Source of the DNA: an uncultured Pedosphaera sp.
GTDB lineage: Bacteria > Verrucomicrobiota > Verrucomicrobiia > Limisphaerales > Pedosphaeraceae
Direction: 5' to 3'
Length of the DNA stretch: 64,000 bases
NCBI GenBank assembly: GCA_903918755.1
Contig: CAIXFN010000073.1
Coordinates: 116,142-180,141 of the forward strand
In this document: positions 62,797 through 64,000 of the stretch, in pieces
How the letters are laid out: each line of letters begins with the position of its first letter
How positions within the stretch are numbered: position 1 is the first letter of the stretch
The notes under the pieces: model-generated
Told to the model about the DNA's origin: nothing
Seen by the model: the letters and a program-made list of their open reading frames with translations, nothing else
Database searches by the model: none
Translations under genes and position numbers: made by a program

Positions 62797-63045
62797 CTAC
62801 GCGCCGTTGAAGGGTATCGTTGTGTCGGCTGTGACCCGCAGAAAGTGCAGCGAGTCGTCGAAGTAATAGTTGATGTTTTGCCGCAGGTGTTTTTGCCATT
62901 GCGGGTTTCGGTCACCGCGAAGCCACGTAAATCCAGCCAGAGCGTAGCAGTACGCCTGCTCTGTCCGGTAGCCGTGAGTAATGGCCTGTCAGCCGCTTTT
63001 GTTTCCGCACTGCCATTCCGTGAACTCGAACCGGCACAAAAAGTG
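62797..63045 (-). pseudogene. Zincin C-terminal relic
   Basis: The minus strand reads FEFTEWQCGNKSG, then an in-frame TGA (62989-62991) where the intact gene has TGG, then QAITHGYRTEQAYCYALAGF and TWLRGDRNPQWQKHLRQN to the same end (TADTTIPFNGA) and TAG as the 60314-61093 gene. Only the last third of the gene is present and no HELAH motif remains. It is the partner of lipoprotein copy 2 in a partial segmental duplication. Confidence 0.82.
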
Positions 63046-63071
63046 TCGGCCGCCACTCAATCGTCCGCCTT

Positions 63072-63944
63072 TCAGAATCCAATCCGTGAGAAATCCACGT
63101 GCTCATAATAGCCTAGCAGGCTCTTGATCTTTGCCTTTTGCCGTGCGTTCAGCAACTGCTCGCCGCGGCCGGCTACCCCTTTATTTTTGCGGGTTTGCGA
63201 TCCATCGGTTTCAGTAACAACGCGACGAATCTCCGTATCGGACTTGGGCTCGCCAATGTGCCGCAAAACCCTCTTCAGGATTTCCTCCGGCTGTTTCAGC
63301 ATTTCTTCGTAACCGACAAACAGGACCTGTCCCGGCGTTAGTTCTTCATTGACAAACCACGAGGCGTAAAAATTCAAATACCACGGCACTACCAGGTCAG
63401 CAATCAGGTCGAACTGTCGCTCCTCGGTCAGTTCATAAAAGCGATCATTAAGGTAGACCATTGGCATTTCCAACGTTTCATTCAGGAGATGGTCGCGAAA
63501 ACTGACAACCGAATCCATTAGATTCCGCGTCTGCACGACTGGAGTGACGTGAAACTGCTTGATGAAATCGGTGGTTTGCCGCGACGCCGAACAATGTTGG
63601 TGCGGCGAAAGGATATTTCCCGACGGGTAGCGAAGCATCGGACGAAGATCCACCTCCTGTTCCCGTCGTGCGTGCCCATTTGTCAATGTCACAATCGGCC
63701 ATCGCAGCAGTTCCACCATCATCGCCGTGAGCCAGGTCGAGCCGGACTTCGGCGGCGCGACCAGCCAAAGATGCTTGCGCCCAGGCTGCATGCGCGAGGC
63801 GATTAGAGCGTTGTCCAATTCGATTTGGGTATCCCCGTAGTGGGAAGCCTTTACGATTTCGTAACCTCGGTTAATTAGATATCTGTTTAGTACGGCCGGT
63901 GTAAAACTCTTTCTGTAATTTGTCTTTCTTCTCCCCGCCGCCAC
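63072..63944 (-). CDS. Sulfotransferase-fold protein
   Basis: A 290-aa PAPS-dependent sulfotransferase-like protein. The 5'-phosphosulfate loop is LVAPPKSGSTWLTAMM (Lys66, Ser67-Gly-Ser-Thr). The 3'-phosphate element is QTRNLMDSVVSFRDHLL (Arg140, Ser145), followed by VGYEEMLKQPEEILKRVLRHIG. It would transfer sulfate to a sugar or lipid hydroxyl. The start is uncertain: GTG at 63944 lies next to low-complexity repeat sequence and no ATG precedes residue 52, so the N terminus may have been altered by the neighbouring repeat. Confidence 0.82.
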   Translation of the reverse strand: MAAGRRKTNYRKSFTPAVLNRYLINRGYEIVKASHYGDTQIELDNALIASRMQPGRKHLWLVAPPKSGSTWLTAMMVELLRWPIVTLTNGHARREQEVDLRPMLRYPSGNILSPHQHCSASRQTTDFIKQFHVTPVVQTRNLMDSVVSFRDHLLNETLEMPMVYLNDRFYELTEERQFDLIADLVVPWYLNFYASWFVNEELTPGQVLFVGYEEMLKQPEEILKRVLRHIGEPKSDTEIRRVVTETDGSQTRKNKGVAGRGEQLLNARQKAKIKSLLGYYEHVDFSRIGF

Positions 63945-64000
63945 CCCACCGGGGAGAGGCGGAGCGAAGGCGAGCGTAGCGAGGCGAGCGCAGCCGATCC
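63945..64000. repeat. Low-complexity GCGAG-type repeat at window edge
   Basis: The last bases (GGAGCGAAGGCGAGCGTAGC and onward) are a run of GCGAG/GCGTAG-like short repeats. Short GAG-GCG direct repeats of this kind are frequent between genes in this phylum. It is cut by the window end. Confidence 0.55.

Overview
The window looks like a chromosomal segment of a GC-rich, free-living bacterium of the Verrucomicrobia/Planctomycetes superphylum, most likely a Pedosphaera-like (Limisphaerales) verrucomicrobium. The clues are a planctomycete-type cytochrome (PSCyt1/PSCyt2/PSD1) gene next to a DUF1501 gene, H-X9-DG pseudopilin-like proteins, DUF5069, many secreted glycoside hydrolases, a sulfatase, and many hairpin-rich intergenic repeats. 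This assignment is inference from gene content; no rRNA or single-copy marker tree was possible.

Layout. 0-16 kb: mostly minus-strand genes for a beta-lactamase-fold lipoprotein, an acyltransferase-3 membrane protein, a DHFR-like reductase, a secreted IPT/TIG protein, a TIGR03032/DUF4915 protein, an outer-membrane barrel, a zincin, a Sel1-C39 peptidase fusion, an FeS-type photolyase and a large REC-6xPAS-histidine kinase-REC sensor. 16-34 kb: secreted and degradative genes (an internally duplicated 852-aa protein, a DUF5060-type clan-A glycoside hydrolase, DUF1501 + PSD1 cytochrome, cupin, VapBC-type toxin-antitoxin, a large GH2 enzyme and a sialidase-like propeller). 34-37.5 kb: a translationally coupled three-gene operon of a PurD-like ATP-grasp ligase, an alanine-racemase homologue and a divergent Bpt/ATE1-family aminoacyl-tRNA transferase. 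This is the best candidate for an undescribed pathway. 38-50 kb: an esterase, relics of an MFS transporter and of a Rossmann protein around poxB, an SDR, tRNA-Gly(CCC), an MFS transporter + GH43 pair, a sulfatase and ligA.

50-64 kb: seven tandem pseudopilin-like genes, six of them coupled by ATGA/GTGA overlaps with a 647-bp start-to-start period (one frameshifted). Then come DUF5069 and NHL-repeat proteins embedded in several copies of a composite multi-hairpin repeat. A partial segmental duplication (lipoprotein + zincin) and a sulfotransferase at the right edge close the window.

How the genes work together: GH2, the clan-A GH, GH43, the esterase, the sulfatase, the sialidase-like protein and the MFS sugar-type transporter fit a polysaccharide-degrading lifestyle. 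PSD1/DUF1501 and the pseudopilins fit the secreted/envelope-heavy proteome typical of the superphylum. The ATP-grasp/Alr/Bpt-like operon combines ATP-dependent ligation, amino-acid racemisation and tRNA-dependent acyl transfer, and so suggests synthesis or modification of a small peptide or an amino-acid-decorated molecule.
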